A DNA stretch of 64,000 nt from Minisyncoccota bacterium (GCA_023229825.1 JALNYN010000005.1:12583-76582), one strand, 5' to 3'; positions 48,903 to 57,406 are shown, counted from the stretch's first letter. The notes: a model not told the origin generated them from the sequence alone. Numbers and translations: made by a program.

Positions 48903-49942
48903 CTTATAGTTTAGAATGCCCTGTGACGGGGTACAAAGAGACGGATGTCGTCACCATGGCCCACGGATCGGGCGGAGAGAGCATGCAAAAGCTCATCAGT
49001 GAAATGTTCGCAAAGGCGTTTCCCGATCTGCAAGCGGAAGATGATGCGGCAACTTTTGACGTATCGGGACCGGGGCAGTTCGCGACTAGTATCGATTCCT
49101 TCGTGGTTGACCCTATTTTCTTCAAGGGCGGAAATATAGCTTCGCTTTCCGTTCATGGAACGGTCAATGACTTGGCAATGAAGGGGGCAATGCCGCTTTA
49201 TCTTAACGTCGCGTTCATTCTTGAGGAAGGACTCCCGTTAAGGCGGTTAAAATTGCTTGTTTTATTACTCGCAAGGGCAGCAAAAAAAGCTGGCATAAAG
49301 ATCGTTACGGGCGATACGAAGGTCGTACCGAAAGGAAAAGGCGACGGCATATATATAATTACCTCCGGCATCGGCGTAGTCTTCTGCGAGAAAAGTTTGA
49401 CTCCCGGACCGAAAAAAGTTTCGGTCGGAGACAAAATTATCGTTTCAGGAGACATCGGCCGACATGGCATGTCGATCATGTCTGCAAGAGAAGGATTTGA
49501 TCCGCTTCGTTCGGATTCCGCTCCATTGAATGAAATGGTCAAGAGTTTGTACGATCGGGATATCAATCCGAAATGTATGCGCGATGCAACACGAGGCGGA
49601 GTTGCCGCCGTGCTAAACGAGATAGCGAGAGTGAAAAAAGTTCACATCCGCATCGATGAGGAGAAAGTTCCCGTCGATGAGGAAATAAAAGGACTTGCAG
49701 AAATTCTCGGTTACGATCTGCTGCACGTGGCCAACGAAGGAAGATTTGTTCTTTTTGTAAAACCGGAAGATGCCGAAAAAACGGTAAAAATTCTCCAAAC
49801 TTTTAAAGGTGGAGAACAAGCCGCCATCATCGGCGAAGTAGTGAAGGAACACAAAACCGGTTCGGTAACCGCAGAAACCCTTCTCGGCACCGAAAAACCC
49901 ATACTAATGCCCGCTGGAGAGATCCTCCCGCGCATTTGTTAG
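48899..49942 (+). CDS. hypE: Hydrogenase maturation protein HypE
   Basis: A 347-residue HypE, which dehydrates the carbamoylated C-terminal cysteine to a thiocyanate, the CN donor. AHGSGGESM at the start, DDAATFDV, GDTKVV, RDATRGGVAAVLNEIA, and the ATP-binding AIRS-like fold are present. It ends in the required PRIC with a terminal Cys. Its start overlaps hypD (ATGA). hypA and hypB are not part of this operon. Confidence 0.96.
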   Translation: MTYSLECPVTGYKETDVVTMAHGSGGESMQKLISEMFAKAFPDLQAEDDAATFDVSGPGQFATSIDSFVVDPIFFKGGNIASLSVHGTVNDLAMKGAMPLYLNVAFILEEGLPLRRLKLLVLLLARAAKKAGIKIVTGDTKVVPKGKGDGIYIITSGIGVVFCEKSLTPGPKKVSVGDKIIVSGDIGRHGMSIMSAREGFDPLRSDSAPLNEMVKSLYDRDINPKCMRDATRGGVAAVLNEIARVKKVHIRIDEEKVPVDEEIKGLAEILGYDLLHVANEGRFVLFVKPEDAEKTVKILQTFKGGEQAAIIGEVVKEHKTGSVTAETLLGTEKPILMPAGEILPRIC

Positions 49943-49973
49943 TAAAGAGTTGATCTTTTAGTGCAAAGAACCC

Positions 49974-50002
49974 AAAGGCGGTCAAATTGACCGCCTTTTT
50001 TT
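49974..50002 (+). terminator. Terminator of the hyp operon
   Basis: AAAGGCGGTCAA ATT GACCGCCTTT with a T run. Confidence 0.88.
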
Positions 50003-50049
50003 GTTTTTTCAAGGATTTGTGCTATGATAGCCAGTGTAAATCGAGATAT

Positions 50050-50121
50050 TGGGGTGTAGTGTAATGGTAACACGCCTGCCTTTGAAGCAGGAGACTCTTG
50101 GTTCGAGCCCAAGCGCCCCAG
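50050..50121 (+). tRNA. tRNA-Gln (anticodon TTG)
   Basis: Acceptor TGGGGTG with CGCCCCA (one T-G pair), D arm TAGTGTAATGGTAACA, anticodon arm CCTGC-CTTTGAA-GCAGG with anticodon TTG, T arm CTTGG-TTCGAGC-CCAAG, discriminator G. The CCA end is not encoded. TATGAT at about 50022 is its likely -10 box. Confidence 0.93.
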
Positions 50122-50126
50122 CACGC

Positions 50127-50169
50127 AAAAAATTACCTCGCAAAGGAGTATCTTTTGCAGGTGATTTTT
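50127..50169 (+). terminator. Terminator after tRNA-Gln
   Basis: AAAAATTACCT and AGGTGATTTTT pair, with an inner GCAAA/TTTGC extension. Confidence 0.72.
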
Positions 50170-50200
50170 GTGTAAATTATTAGCATACGGATTTTAAAAA

Positions 50201-50219
50201 GAATGAGTGCCTGACTACC
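50201..50219 (+). repeat. RAYT-associated motif, copy a
   Basis: GAATGAGTGCCTGACTACC, a divergent copy of GAATGGTGCCTGACCCC. It marks the left edge of the AT-rich island behind tRNA-Gln. Confidence 0.55.
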
Positions 50220-50253
50220 GTTCGTAAGAGAATTATAACTGTCTCGAATTTAT

Positions 50254-51975
50254 ATGATTAAGAAGATTACCTTAGAAAATTTTCGATGTTTTCAGAAACA
50301 TACATTATGCTTCCGGGACTTAACGGTTATTGTTGGTAAAAACAATGCAGGAAAATCCACTATTGTTGAAGCGTTGCGTTTAATTTCTTTAGTAACAAAT
50401 AGGTACAGAAAACTTCCATATAAAATGCCTCCCGATTGGACTGATTTACCTAAAAAGTGTTTAGGAGTGAGTCCTTCTATAAAAGGACTGGATATTGGTT
50501 TAAATGGGTTATTTTTTCAAAACAACGATGGACCAGCAAAAATAACTGTTTTTTTTGATAATAACGCAAAAATCGATTTAATGATTGGAGAAAAAGCTGA
50601 GTTGTTCGCGTTAATATTTGACAGTCAGGGTAAGATTATTTTAAATAAATCACAGGCGTTAATAAATGAGATGTCAGAAATAAACATTCTTCCTCAAATT
50701 GGTCCATTAAAAGACAAGGAGGATTTGCTTACTGAAGAATATGTGAAATATAATATTTTTTCAAATCTCGCGTCCTTACATTTTCGAAACCAACTGATTC
50801 ATCTCGGACAGTACTTTAATAAATTTAAAGAACTTTCAGAAAGTAGTTGGGAAGGTTTAAAAATAATTAGGTTTGAAAAAGGAAGTCAGTTAAATGATGA
50901 ACCACCTTTTTTGCTCGTAGAAGATAGCAACTTTATTGGAGAGATTGCAACAATGGGGCACGGCTTACAAATGTGGCTACAAACGATGTGGTTTCTCGCG
51001 AGATGTGATAAAAATTCAATCGTAATATTAGATGAGCCAGATGTTTATCTTCATGCAGATATGCAAAGAAATCTTATTAACTTCTTTAGGTGTAAATTTA
51101 AACAGGCGATAATAGCAACACATTCGATTGAAATCATTTCGGATGTTGAACCGCTTAATATTTTGGTGGTAAAAAGAGAAAATAACGAGTCTGTGTTTCT
51201 AGATGGTGTTCCCGGGGTACAACAAATTATTGAGAGTTTGGGGAGCGTGCATAATTTAGAATTAATCCGCTATTGGTCGGCAAAAAAATTCATATTTTTA
51301 GAAGGAAAAAAAGATGATCTTAAAATACTAGAAATCCTTCAAAAATTGTTCACCCTCAGTCCCCTGAATCTTTCTTCGATACCAGTAGGGTACACAGATG
51401 GGTGGTCTGGGTGGGAAAGAGTAATTGGACTGAACATAGGTCTTAAGAATACTGGAGTAGAAACATATTGTGTATTTGACTCTGACTATCATTTACCCGA
51501 CGAAATCGAAAACAGATTGTTGAGTGCAGGGAAAAATAACATAAAAATTCATATTTGGGATAAAAAAGAAATAGAGAATTATCTCATAATTCCCGCCGCC
51601 GTACTAAGGTATATTAAAAAACAGGCACATATAGGAAACCCAACACTACAACTTATCAACAGTAAGGTATTAGGAATAGCCGAAGAGATAAAAAATGATA
51701 TTGTGGATAATATTTCTGATGAAATAAAGAAAAGCGATCGCGGATTAAGCGTATCTACATGTAATAAAAAAGCAAGAGAAATGGTAAATACAAAATGGCA
51801 GCATCCTGATGATATTTTAACTATTATTCCAGGAAAACAAGTATTATCTTCTCTTAGCGATTGGTCTAAGCAGGAATTCAATGTATCTTTCAGTAAATTT
51901 CAAATTGCTAGTGAGCTTATTGAGTCTGAAATTAATAACGAGATAATTCGTGTTTTGAAATTTCTTCAAACTTGA
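50254..51975 (+). CDS. OLD-like ATPase with C-terminal TOPRIM-type domain
   Basis: A 573-residue SMC/ABC-type ATPase. Residues 1-60 open with ITLENFRCFQKHTL and Walker A GKNNAGKST (28-36). The far part of the head has GHGLQMWLQTMWFLAR, Walker B IVILDEPDVYLH and IIATHSIEI. After about residue 345 a TOPRIM-like module appears (FIFLEGKKDDLKILE with the Glu, VFDSDYH with the DxD). This is the architecture of OLD-family nucleases, several of which act in phage defence. Codon usage is much more AT-rich than in neighbours, which suggests transfer. It could equally be a DNA-repair ATPase. It lies in an island bounded by tRNA-Gln and RAYT motifs. Confidence 0.75.
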   Translation: MIKKITLENFRCFQKHTLCFRDLTVIVGKNNAGKSTIVEALRLISLVTNRYRKLPYKMPPDWTDLPKKCLGVSPSIKGLDIGLNGLFFQNNDGPAKITVFFDNNAKIDLMIGEKAELFALIFDSQGKIILNKSQALINEMSEINILPQIGPLKDKEDLLTEEYVKYNIFSNLASLHFRNQLIHLGQYFNKFKELSESSWEGLKIIRFEKGSQLNDEPPFLLVEDSNFIGEIATMGHGLQMWLQTMWFLARCDKNSIVILDEPDVYLHADMQRNLINFFRCKFKQAIIATHSIEIISDVEPLNILVVKRENNESVFLDGVPGVQQIIESLGSVHNLELIRYWSAKKFIFLEGKKDDLKILEILQKLFTLSPLNLSSIPVGYTDGWSGWERVIGLNIGLKNTGVETYCVFDSDYHLPDEIENRLLSAGKNNIKIHIWDKKEIENYLIIPAAVLRYIKKQAHIGNPTLQLINSKVLGIAEEIKNDIVDNISDEIKKSDRGLSVSTCNKKAREMVNTKWQHPDDILTIIPGKQVLSSLSDWSKQEFNVSFSKFQIASELIESEINNEIIRVLKFLQT

Positions 51976-51989
51976 GGAAATTTTAGTCA

Positions 51990-52008
51990 GAATGGGTGCC
52001 TGACCCCG
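51990..52008 (+). repeat. RAYT-associated motif, copy b
   Basis: GAATGGGTGCCTGACCCCG, 15 bp after the OLD-like gene. Confidence 0.7.
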
Positions 52009-52060
52009 ATTCTACTTATTCAAAATTCATGTACTAATGATTTAATCGGATTGAAAAAAA

Positions 52061-52567
52061 ATGGATTGGGAAACCTTTATTATTGCTATACTTGGATCTG
52101 GTGCTGTTACCGCGCTTGTTAATGTATGGATGAATCACCGAACTCAAATTCGCGCAATAAAAGAGTCGGGGCTATATTCAAAACGAGCCGAAGTATTAGA
52201 TGAAATAATGAAAAGAATGGAGGAACTCCATCGAATTATGGGGGAACTCGTTTCTTTTTTTCAAGATGACGGGTCGGCTGATGCTGAAAAAGCCCGACGT
52301 AAAAAAACAGCCGAGGCGTTTAATTGTTTTTTGGAGTATCTCAAGAGAAATAGGCACTATTTACCACGGAAATTATCCGAGGAAATACAACACCTCTGCG
52401 ATGAATATAAAGAGTTATTTATGAGTTTTTCTTTTGAAGCAAGGCCAGAAGAGGGGAGGTCAGACCTTAAAAAATGGAAATCGCTTATTGATAGGTACGA
52501 TATGGATTTTACAGATCAACAGGAATGTATAGCCGACGAGTTTAGAAAAATAATCGGTGTTAAATAA
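52061..52567 (+). CDS. Hypothetical protein with N-terminal membrane anchor
   Basis: A 168-residue protein. One N-terminal helix (FIIAILGSGAVTALVNVWM) is followed by a long cytoplasmic helical domain (KRAEVLDEIMKRMEELHRIM, then DAEKARRKKTAEAFNCFLEYLKRN). This layout is frequent in proteins of defence islands and mobile regions, but it is not diagnostic. It sits between two RAYT motif copies. Confidence 0.6.
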   Translation: MDWETFIIAILGSGAVTALVNVWMNHRTQIRAIKESGLYSKRAEVLDEIMKRMEELHRIMGELVSFFQDDGSADAEKARRKKTAEAFNCFLEYLKRNRHYLPRKLSEEIQHLCDEYKELFMSFSFEARPEEGRSDLKKWKSLIDRYDMDFTDQQECIADEFRKIIGVK

Positions 52568-52579
52568 TAGGTAATGGTA

Positions 52580-52600
52580 ATGGGGTCAGGCACTATTGTT
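52580..52600 (-). repeat. RAYT-associated motif, copy c (inverted)
   Basis: Plus strand ATGGGGTCAGGCACTATTG; the complement reads AATAGTGCCTGACCCCAT. It is inverted relative to copies b and d and lies 30 bp before the transposase start. Confidence 0.7.
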
Positions 52601-52629
52601 TTTAAAAAAGTATGATACAATATTCTCCT

Positions 52630-53307
52630 ATGCCAAGAAATGAAAGAGTTGATGTCGGGGGTGAAGTCTATCACGTCATAAACAGAGGAAATGGCAGGCA
52701 GACTATTTTCCAAAATGAAGAAGACTATCTTCTTTTTGAATCACTGCTTGAACACGCAAAGGAATTTATTGTGGATATGAGAATCATCGCTTATACGATT
52801 ATGCCGAATCATTGGCATCTTGTTTTGTATCCAAAAAAGGACGGTGATCTTTCTCTCTTTATGCACTGGCTTACGACAAGCCACACCCGAAAACATCATG
52901 TCATGAAAGAAAATATCGGTGGCGGGCATCTCTATCAAGGAAGATACAAATCATTTCTTGTGGATACGGACAGTTATTTTCTCTCTGTTTTTAAATACGT
53001 AGAAAGAAATCCGATGAGGGCAAAGTTGACGGAAAATTGTGAAGATTGGCGATGGGGAAGTTCGTGGAGAAGATCGAACGGTTCGGAAAAAGAGAAAAAA
53101 TTGCTTTCCTCGCCGCTCGTTGATTTTCCGGAAAAATACAGCGTATGGATAAACAAACCGGAAAAAGAAGATGATGTTGTAAAGATCAGAAATTCGATAA
53201 ATAAAGGAGTACCGTATGGTCGCGATATTTGGAGTATGGATATGGTTGAAAAATATGAATTGTCTTCATCGCTGAATAAGCCGGGGAGACCGAAGAAAAA
53301 ACATTAG
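52630..53307 (+). CDS. REP-associated tyrosine transposase (RAYT, Y1_Tnp family)
   Basis: A 225-residue single-strand transposase-like protein. MPRNERVDVGGEVYHVINRGN is the family start. TIMPNHWHLVLYP holds the HUH-type metal-binding His pair, GGGHLYQGRYKSF follows, and FKYVERNPMRAKL places the catalytic Tyr. DWRWGSS and PLVDFPEKY are also typical. ATG 52630 is preferred over 52612 because it matches the family start and follows a TGATACAAT box by eight bases. RAYTs act on palindromic REP sequences; inverted copies of the TGCCTGACCCC motif flank this gene. It is full length and probably active. Confidence 0.92.
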   Translation: MPRNERVDVGGEVYHVINRGNGRQTIFQNEEDYLLFESLLEHAKEFIVDMRIIAYTIMPNHWHLVLYPKKDGDLSLFMHWLTTSHTRKHHVMKENIGGGHLYQGRYKSFLVDTDSYFLSVFKYVERNPMRAKLTENCEDWRWGSSWRRSNGSEKEKKLLSSPLVDFPEKYSVWINKPEKEDDVVKIRNSINKGVPYGRDIWSMDMVEKYELSSSLNKPGRPKKKH

Positions 53308-53325
53308 AACATGAAAATTACAAAA

Positions 53326-53350
53326 GAATGGTGCCTGACCCCATTAACCA
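53326..53350 (+). repeat. RAYT-associated motif, copy d
   Basis: GAATGGTGCCTGACCCCATT, followed by AACCATTAATGACCCCATT, 18 bp after the transposase. A partial copy CATCTGACCCCATTATT lies at 53948-53964. Confidence 0.7.
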
Positions 53351-53456
53351 TTAATGACCCCATTAACGACCTTGACAGTGAATCTGCATCATTGTTGCAC
53401 CAAACTGAAATTCGTGGTACGGTGAAAATCAGAGTTCATTCTTTTTGGAGGATGTT

Positions 53457-53915
53457 GTGAAAAAACTTGCTTTTCTTTTTGTTGTTTTTATTGTTTCTCT
53501 TCTTTTAAGTTTGACAAGCTTCGAAGCTGACAAACCTTTTGTTGACGAAGGCGGATATATCGGCGTATACATTGATCTTGTTGAAAACATTAAAAAAACG
53601 GGGGAACCGCTCATTATCGATTACGATTGCTACAGCTCTTGCATCATCAAACTTTCGGCCGGGAATTCGCTTCGCGTTTCAAAAAAAGCGCGTTTCGGCG
53701 TTCACGAAGCGCGAAATATTATGCCGGGCAGAAGCTATTTTGATCCGACAAGCAGAAGGAATGAAATGGCTACCATGTTTCTCCGTGCAAATGTTCCTGA
53801 ATGCGCCGTTCGTCTGTTTAATTCAAAAAAAGCGTTCAATAAAGGCGAGATAACTTTTTTTGGCGGAGAAGAAATCCTTCGCGCTTGCCCTCAAATAAAA
53901 GAATTTGGCAGATAG
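53457..53915 (+). CDS. Secreted protein resembling ClpP-fold periplasmic proteins (COG3904-like)
   Basis: A 152-residue exported protein. KKLAFLFVVFIVSLLLSLTS is the signal sequence. The mature part has GVYIDLVENIKKTGEPLIID, YDCYSSCIIKLSAGNSLRVS and KKARFGVHEAR. This matches the pattern of predicted periplasmic ClpP/crotonase-fold proteins, where a Ser in a C-x-S-x-C-type turn and a later GxH occur. GTG 53457 is the likely start because GGAGG ends five bases before it. Proteolytic activity is inferred only. Confidence 0.6.
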   Translation: MKKLAFLFVVFIVSLLLSLTSFEADKPFVDEGGYIGVYIDLVENIKKTGEPLIIDYDCYSSCIIKLSAGNSLRVSKKARFGVHEARNIMPGRSYFDPTSRRNEMATMFLRANVPECAVRLFNSKKAFNKGEITFFGGEEILRACPQIKEFGR

Positions 53916-53919
53916 AGCA

Positions 53920-53943
53920 AAACCGCCCTCGGGCGGTTTTTTA
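53920..53943 (+). terminator. Terminator
   Basis: AAAACCGCCC TC GGGCGGTTTTTT, just after the stop. Confidence 0.85.
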
Positions 53944-54029
53944 TGTCGCATCTGACCCCATTATTTATTTATCTGTTTCGTATTTTTTGATTTTGGCGTA
54001 TTATAGAGGTTCAGGTAACATTAAATACT

Positions 54030-54659
54030 ATGCAAAAAAAATCTACATTATTGTTTTGGTTGATGGGGATCTATGCCGTTCTTTTCGCTTATTTGGCGTT
54101 TGACCCGATCGATCGAGGCACATGGTTTGTGGAAAATTTGACCGTGTGGATCATTCTTTCGGTCGTGTTCGCGCTGTACGCAAAAGGCATTCGATTTTCG
54201 AACATGGCTTACTCGTTCATGTTCGTGCTTATTTACCTCCATACCATCGGCGGGCATTTCACGTTTGCTCTCGTCCCAATGGATTGGTTTACTGATCTCT
54301 TCGGATTTAGTCGGAATCATTTCGATCGGATCGCCCATTTTTCCGTAGGATTTTATGCTTTTGCGATCGCGGAATGGCTCTACGTAAAAAAACTCATTGC
54401 AAACAAATTTCTGCTATTTACTTACCCGGTCTTCGCCATCGCTTCTGTCGCCATGGGGTATGAATTAGTGGAATGGATCTACGCGGCGCTGGCAGCTCCG
54501 GAAGCGGGAGCCGCTTATCTCGGCAGTCAGGGCGATATCTGGGATGCGCAAAAAGACATGCTCCTTGATACGCTGGGCGCGCTCCTGGCAACAGCCATTT
54601 TCTTTGTTTCAAACGGCCTTTGGAAAAAAGCAAATGGTTACAATAAAACGACCGTATGA
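54030..54659 (+). CDS. YjdF-type (DUF2238) membrane protein
   Basis: A 209-residue polytopic protein with about six helices. HTIGGHFTF, FSRNHFDRIAHFSVGFYAFA and EWIYAALAAPEAGAAYLGSQ, followed by GDIWDAQKDMLLDTLGA are the conserved blocks of DUF2238/YjdF. Conserved His, Asp and Glu in membrane segments suggest metal binding, but the role of the family is unknown. It overlaps the next gene by 4 bp (ATGA). Confidence 0.82.
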   Translation: MQKKSTLLFWLMGIYAVLFAYLAFDPIDRGTWFVENLTVWIILSVVFALYAKGIRFSNMAYSFMFVLIYLHTIGGHFTFALVPMDWFTDLFGFSRNHFDRIAHFSVGFYAFAIAEWLYVKKLIANKFLLFTYPVFAIASVAMGYELVEWIYAALAAPEAGAAYLGSQGDIWDAQKDMLLDTLGALLATAIFFVSNGLWKKANGYNKTTV

Positions 54660-55348
54660 CGGAACATAAGGAAAACGCGCCGTCATTTCGGAACGCAAAG
54701 GCTGGCGATATTATTACTTTTGGCATTTATCCTCAGTTGGCGGACGGTACTGATCGGACGCCTATTTCATGGCGCGTACTGCAAAATTCAGGCGGGGAAC
54801 TTTTGATTTTGAGCGAGTATATTTTGGACTGCAAACGGTACCATAACGACGACAAGCCGTATCACAGCGAGGATGCGGATATTACTTGGCACGATTGCGA
54901 TCTGCGGAAGTGGCTGAACGATGAATTTTACAACGCTGCTTTCGATGACGATGAGAAAGGGATCATTAAGACTGCGTTTTGCGGTGGCAACGGTGAGGGT
55001 TGTCCGGATACGGAAGATAAGGTTTTTTTACTGAGCGTGGATGAGGTAAAAACTTTTACTGATGCGACGGACGAAACGGCAGCTCGGAGGCGTGCGGTGG
55101 GAACGGATTTTGCCAAAATAAAAAAAGCCGACGGGTATCGGTTGTATGTATATGACAAATCGATCGAAAAGGATTATATAATTGAAAACGGTAAAAAACT
55201 CGGCTGTTCTTGGTGGTGGACGAGAACGCGGGGAAATCACCCTTCGCGTGCGGTCTTTATTGGCGCGCGAAGCAATATCAAGCGCTACGGGCGCGTGAAT
55301 TTGGGAGGTTTGGGGGTGCGCCCGGCTTTGCGAATAATGACGATGTAA
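54656..55348 (+). CDS. DUF6273-like protein
   Basis: A 230-residue soluble protein with GDIITFGIYPQ and ISWRVLQNSGGELLILSEYILDCKRY, then DCDLRKWLNDEFYNAAFDDD, VFLLSVDEV and WWWTRTRG, ending NLGGLGVRPALRI. This is the pattern of the DUF6273 module found often in Firmicutes surface or unknown proteins; here there is no signal peptide. It is coupled to the DUF2238 gene by a 4-bp overlap. Function unknown. Confidence 0.75.
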   Translation: MTEHKENAPSFRNAKAGDIITFGIYPQLADGTDRTPISWRVLQNSGGELLILSEYILDCKRYHNDDKPYHSEDADITWHDCDLRKWLNDEFYNAAFDDDEKGIIKTAFCGGNGEGCPDTEDKVFLLSVDEVKTFTDATDETAARRRAVGTDFAKIKKADGYRLYVYDKSIEKDYIIENGKKLGCSWWWTRTRGNHPSRAVFIGARSNIKRYGRVNLGGLGVRPALRIMTM

Positions 55349-55353
55349 CGACG

Positions 55354-55386
55354 ACGTGGATTCCGGGTCCTTGCCCGGAATGACGA
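55354..55386. repeat. CGTGGATTCCGGG hairpin, single copy
   Basis: GACGTGGATTCCGGGTCCTT, GCCCGGAATGACG, right after the DUF6273-like gene. Confidence 0.7.
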
Positions 55387-55445
55387 TTGTTTAGCTGCGT
55401 TGGCGCTACGAGCGACGACAAGAATGGAAAAAAGCTAAAATGTGA

Positions 55446-55451
55446 TATAAT
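55446..55451 (+). promoter_or_regulatory. Extended -10 promoter, leaderless
   Basis: TGATATAAT (TATAAT 55446-55451) seven bases before ATG 55459. Confidence 0.6.
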
Positions 55452-55458
55452 GTCATAC

Positions 55459-56061
55459 ATGAAAAAAACACTTATTATCGTGTCTGTTATCATTGCCATT
55501 CTTGGGATCGCCTACTTTTTTACTAACCCTGCGTTCATAAAGAAAAGTAATGAAGAAAAACAGACGCCGTCGGTCGCTGCGGACAAGCACATGGATGGGG
55601 AATATATCATTGAGGGAAAGAAGGTAAAACTGGTGAACGGTTTCGCTGAAGAGAAGGTTTCCGGCTCTGATCTGAAAATGTTCACGTATTACTTCGGTAA
55701 TGAATTGAAAACAGACCTTGATGCCGATGGTGCGAAAGATGATATTGTATTTCTTATCACTCAGGATCGAGGAGAACCTGCGCCCGGGACTTTCTTTTAT
55801 GTTGTCGGAGCTGTCAACACCGACCGCGGATATGTCGGTACGGACGGATATCTTTTGGGCGACAGGATCGCTCCGCAGACTACGGAGGAGAGTAAAAATC
55901 CAAAACACAAGAACGTGGTTGTGGTGAATTATGCGGACCGTGCGCCCGGCGAGTCGGTCATGGCGTGGCCTTCCGTCGGAAAGAGCGCTTATTTGAAGCT
56001 CGATGTTGCCACGATGAAATGGGGTATTGTGATACCCGATTTTGAGGGGGAATCACGTTAG
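55459..56061 (+). CDS. Hypothetical secreted or anchored protein
   Basis: A 200-residue protein with an N-terminal anchor (TLIIVSVIIAILGIAYFFTNP). The outside part has DGEYIIEGKKVKLVNGFAEE and DLDADGAKDDIVFLITQD, a calcium-type D-x-D-x-D-G turn, then GTFFYVVGAVNTDRGYVGTD. I recall this arrangement as common in CPR proteins of unknown role. The start is set by the TATAAT; the frame extends to 55387. Confidence 0.65.
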   Translation: MKKTLIIVSVIIAILGIAYFFTNPAFIKKSNEEKQTPSVAADKHMDGEYIIEGKKVKLVNGFAEEKVSGSDLKMFTYYFGNELKTDLDADGAKDDIVFLITQDRGEPAPGTFFYVVGAVNTDRGYVGTDGYLLGDRIAPQTTEESKNPKHKNVVVVNYADRAPGESVMAWPSVGKSAYLKLDVATMKWGIVIPDFEGESR

Positions 56062-56062
56062 A

Positions 56063-56098
56063 ATTGAGTTAGTAGTTAGTAGTAAGTAGTTAGTAGAG
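56063..56098. repeat. Tandem TTAGTAG heptamers
   Basis: TTGAGTTAGTAGTTAGTAGT, AAGTAGTTAGTAG, a 7-nt tandem repeat between two genes, of the same periodic type as the other intergenic arrays. Confidence 0.75.
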
Positions 56099-56127
56099 AC
56101 GGAAAAAATCTCTCCGACACACTTCTC

Positions 56128-56520
56128 ATGACTTCCGATGATTTTCAAAAACTGGTGCAAGAGGGGATCGATGTTATACCGGCGCGTTTTTTGGCTCGCT
56201 TGAGCAATGTGGCTTTTGTGGTGGAGGATAGGCCGAGCGCCGAGCAGATCGAGAAAAAAGGAACAAGGCGAAGGAGCTTTCTTTTAGGTCTTTATGAGGG
56301 TATCCCGCTGACCGAACGCGGAAGCGAATATGGGTTCGTTCTTCCCGATAAGATCACCATCTTCAAACGGGAGATCGAAGATTACGCAAAGGACGAGAAA
56401 GACATACCGGATATCGTCAAAGATACGGTATGGCATGAGGTCGCGCATTATTTTGGGATGGACGAAGCGGAGGTTCGCGAAAAAGAGAAAAGAAATAAAA
56501 AAAGAAACCGTCTTCGCTGA
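56128..56520 (+). CDS. Minimal zincin metallopeptidase (MMP_TTHA0227-like)
   Basis: A 130-residue protein of the small zincin family. DTVWHEVAHYFGMDEAEV contains HExxHxxGxxE with all zinc ligands and the catalytic Glu. The N-terminal half FQKLVQEGIDVIPARFLARL, then NVAFVVEDRP is also typical. There is no signal peptide, so it acts in the cytoplasm. Substrate unknown. Confidence 0.82.
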   Translation: MTSDDFQKLVQEGIDVIPARFLARLSNVAFVVEDRPSAEQIEKKGTRRRSFLLGLYEGIPLTERGSEYGFVLPDKITIFKREIEDYAKDEKDIPDIVKDTVWHEVAHYFGMDEAEVREKEKRNKKRNRLR

Positions 56521-56541
56521 CGCGTAAAACACTAAGACCCT

Positions 56542-57330
56542 TTAATCATCTGCGGGATCGAGCGGCCACCGCGAGCTGGCTGTTTCCATATTCACGGAAG
56601 GGGAAAGGGCGATCATAATCGGCCGACCGTCTTCTTGTATCTTTTCATGTATGATCCGCACTTTTCGGAATTCCTTCTCCATTTCTTCGAGAACTTCTCC
56701 GGATGCGGTATATATTTCCGTTTCTCGATCGCCGAAAAACCAGTCCGCTGTATCGGGTTCCAGTTTATCAAGCGCACCGCCGGCAAAACGGACTTCTTTC
56801 AACAGCACCCCGCCGGTAGCTTTTGAGATATTTTTTCCGACAAAAGATCCCGATCTCTTGAGTGTTTCCTCGCGGATAACCACCGCCATGCTTTTCCTTC
56901 TATGGAATTTTCCCATGGTTATTCCCGGTATGGCAACCACGATAACGCCGACCACAAGTAATTTAGGGCTTTCTGCCGGATCATCTTTCATCCAATTTGA
57001 TAAGAGAGCCGTTGCTTCTGTTGAACCGGGAAATCTTTCCTCACTAAGTTTCTTCGAGAGCCATTGCGCTCTGTATATCGCGTCTGTTAAGTCCTTGGGC
57101 GCGAGTATTTTTTCATCGAGCGCGTTTGGATCGTCATGCGGTGCAAAATATTCTTTTTGTCCAGGAATTGAAGCGATAGCCTGCGCGAGGTGGCGGGCAA
57201 AAACCGCGTTTTTATGTGCGAACGATATAAGGCCTTTTGCATGCGCTTCCGCATTGTGCACGAAAGATCTTGCATCCTTCGCTGGTTTTTGTTCAAATCG
57301 AGTTTTCAATATGGATTGTTTTGTTGGCAT
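56542..57330 (-). CDS. Hypothetical protein
   Basis: A 262-residue soluble protein with one moderately hydrophobic segment (LLVVGVIVVAIPGITMG, about residues 124-140), probably buried rather than membrane-spanning. It contains WLSKKLSEERFPGSTEATAL, FVGKNISKATGGVLL and ends HEKIQEDGRPIMIALSPSVN. I could not place it in a family. It is convergent with the metallopeptidase gene. Confidence 0.55.
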   Translation of the reverse strand: MPTKQSILKTRFEQKPAKDARSFVHNAEAHAKGLISFAHKNAVFARHLAQAIASIPGQKEYFAPHDDPNALDEKILAPKDLTDAIYRAQWLSKKLSEERFPGSTEATALLSNWMKDDPAESPKLLVVGVIVVAIPGITMGKFHRRKSMAVVIREETLKRSGSFVGKNISKATGGVLLKEVRFAGGALDKLEPDTADWFFGDRETEIYTASGEVLEEMEKEFRKVRIIHEKIQEDGRPIMIALSPSVNMETASSRWPLDPADD

Positions 57331-57406
57331 AGCTTTAACCTATCTTCCAAACTTAAATTTGAGATGAAAGATCGAAACAAAAAAGAGAGATCGTCGTCCG
57401 TATGCC

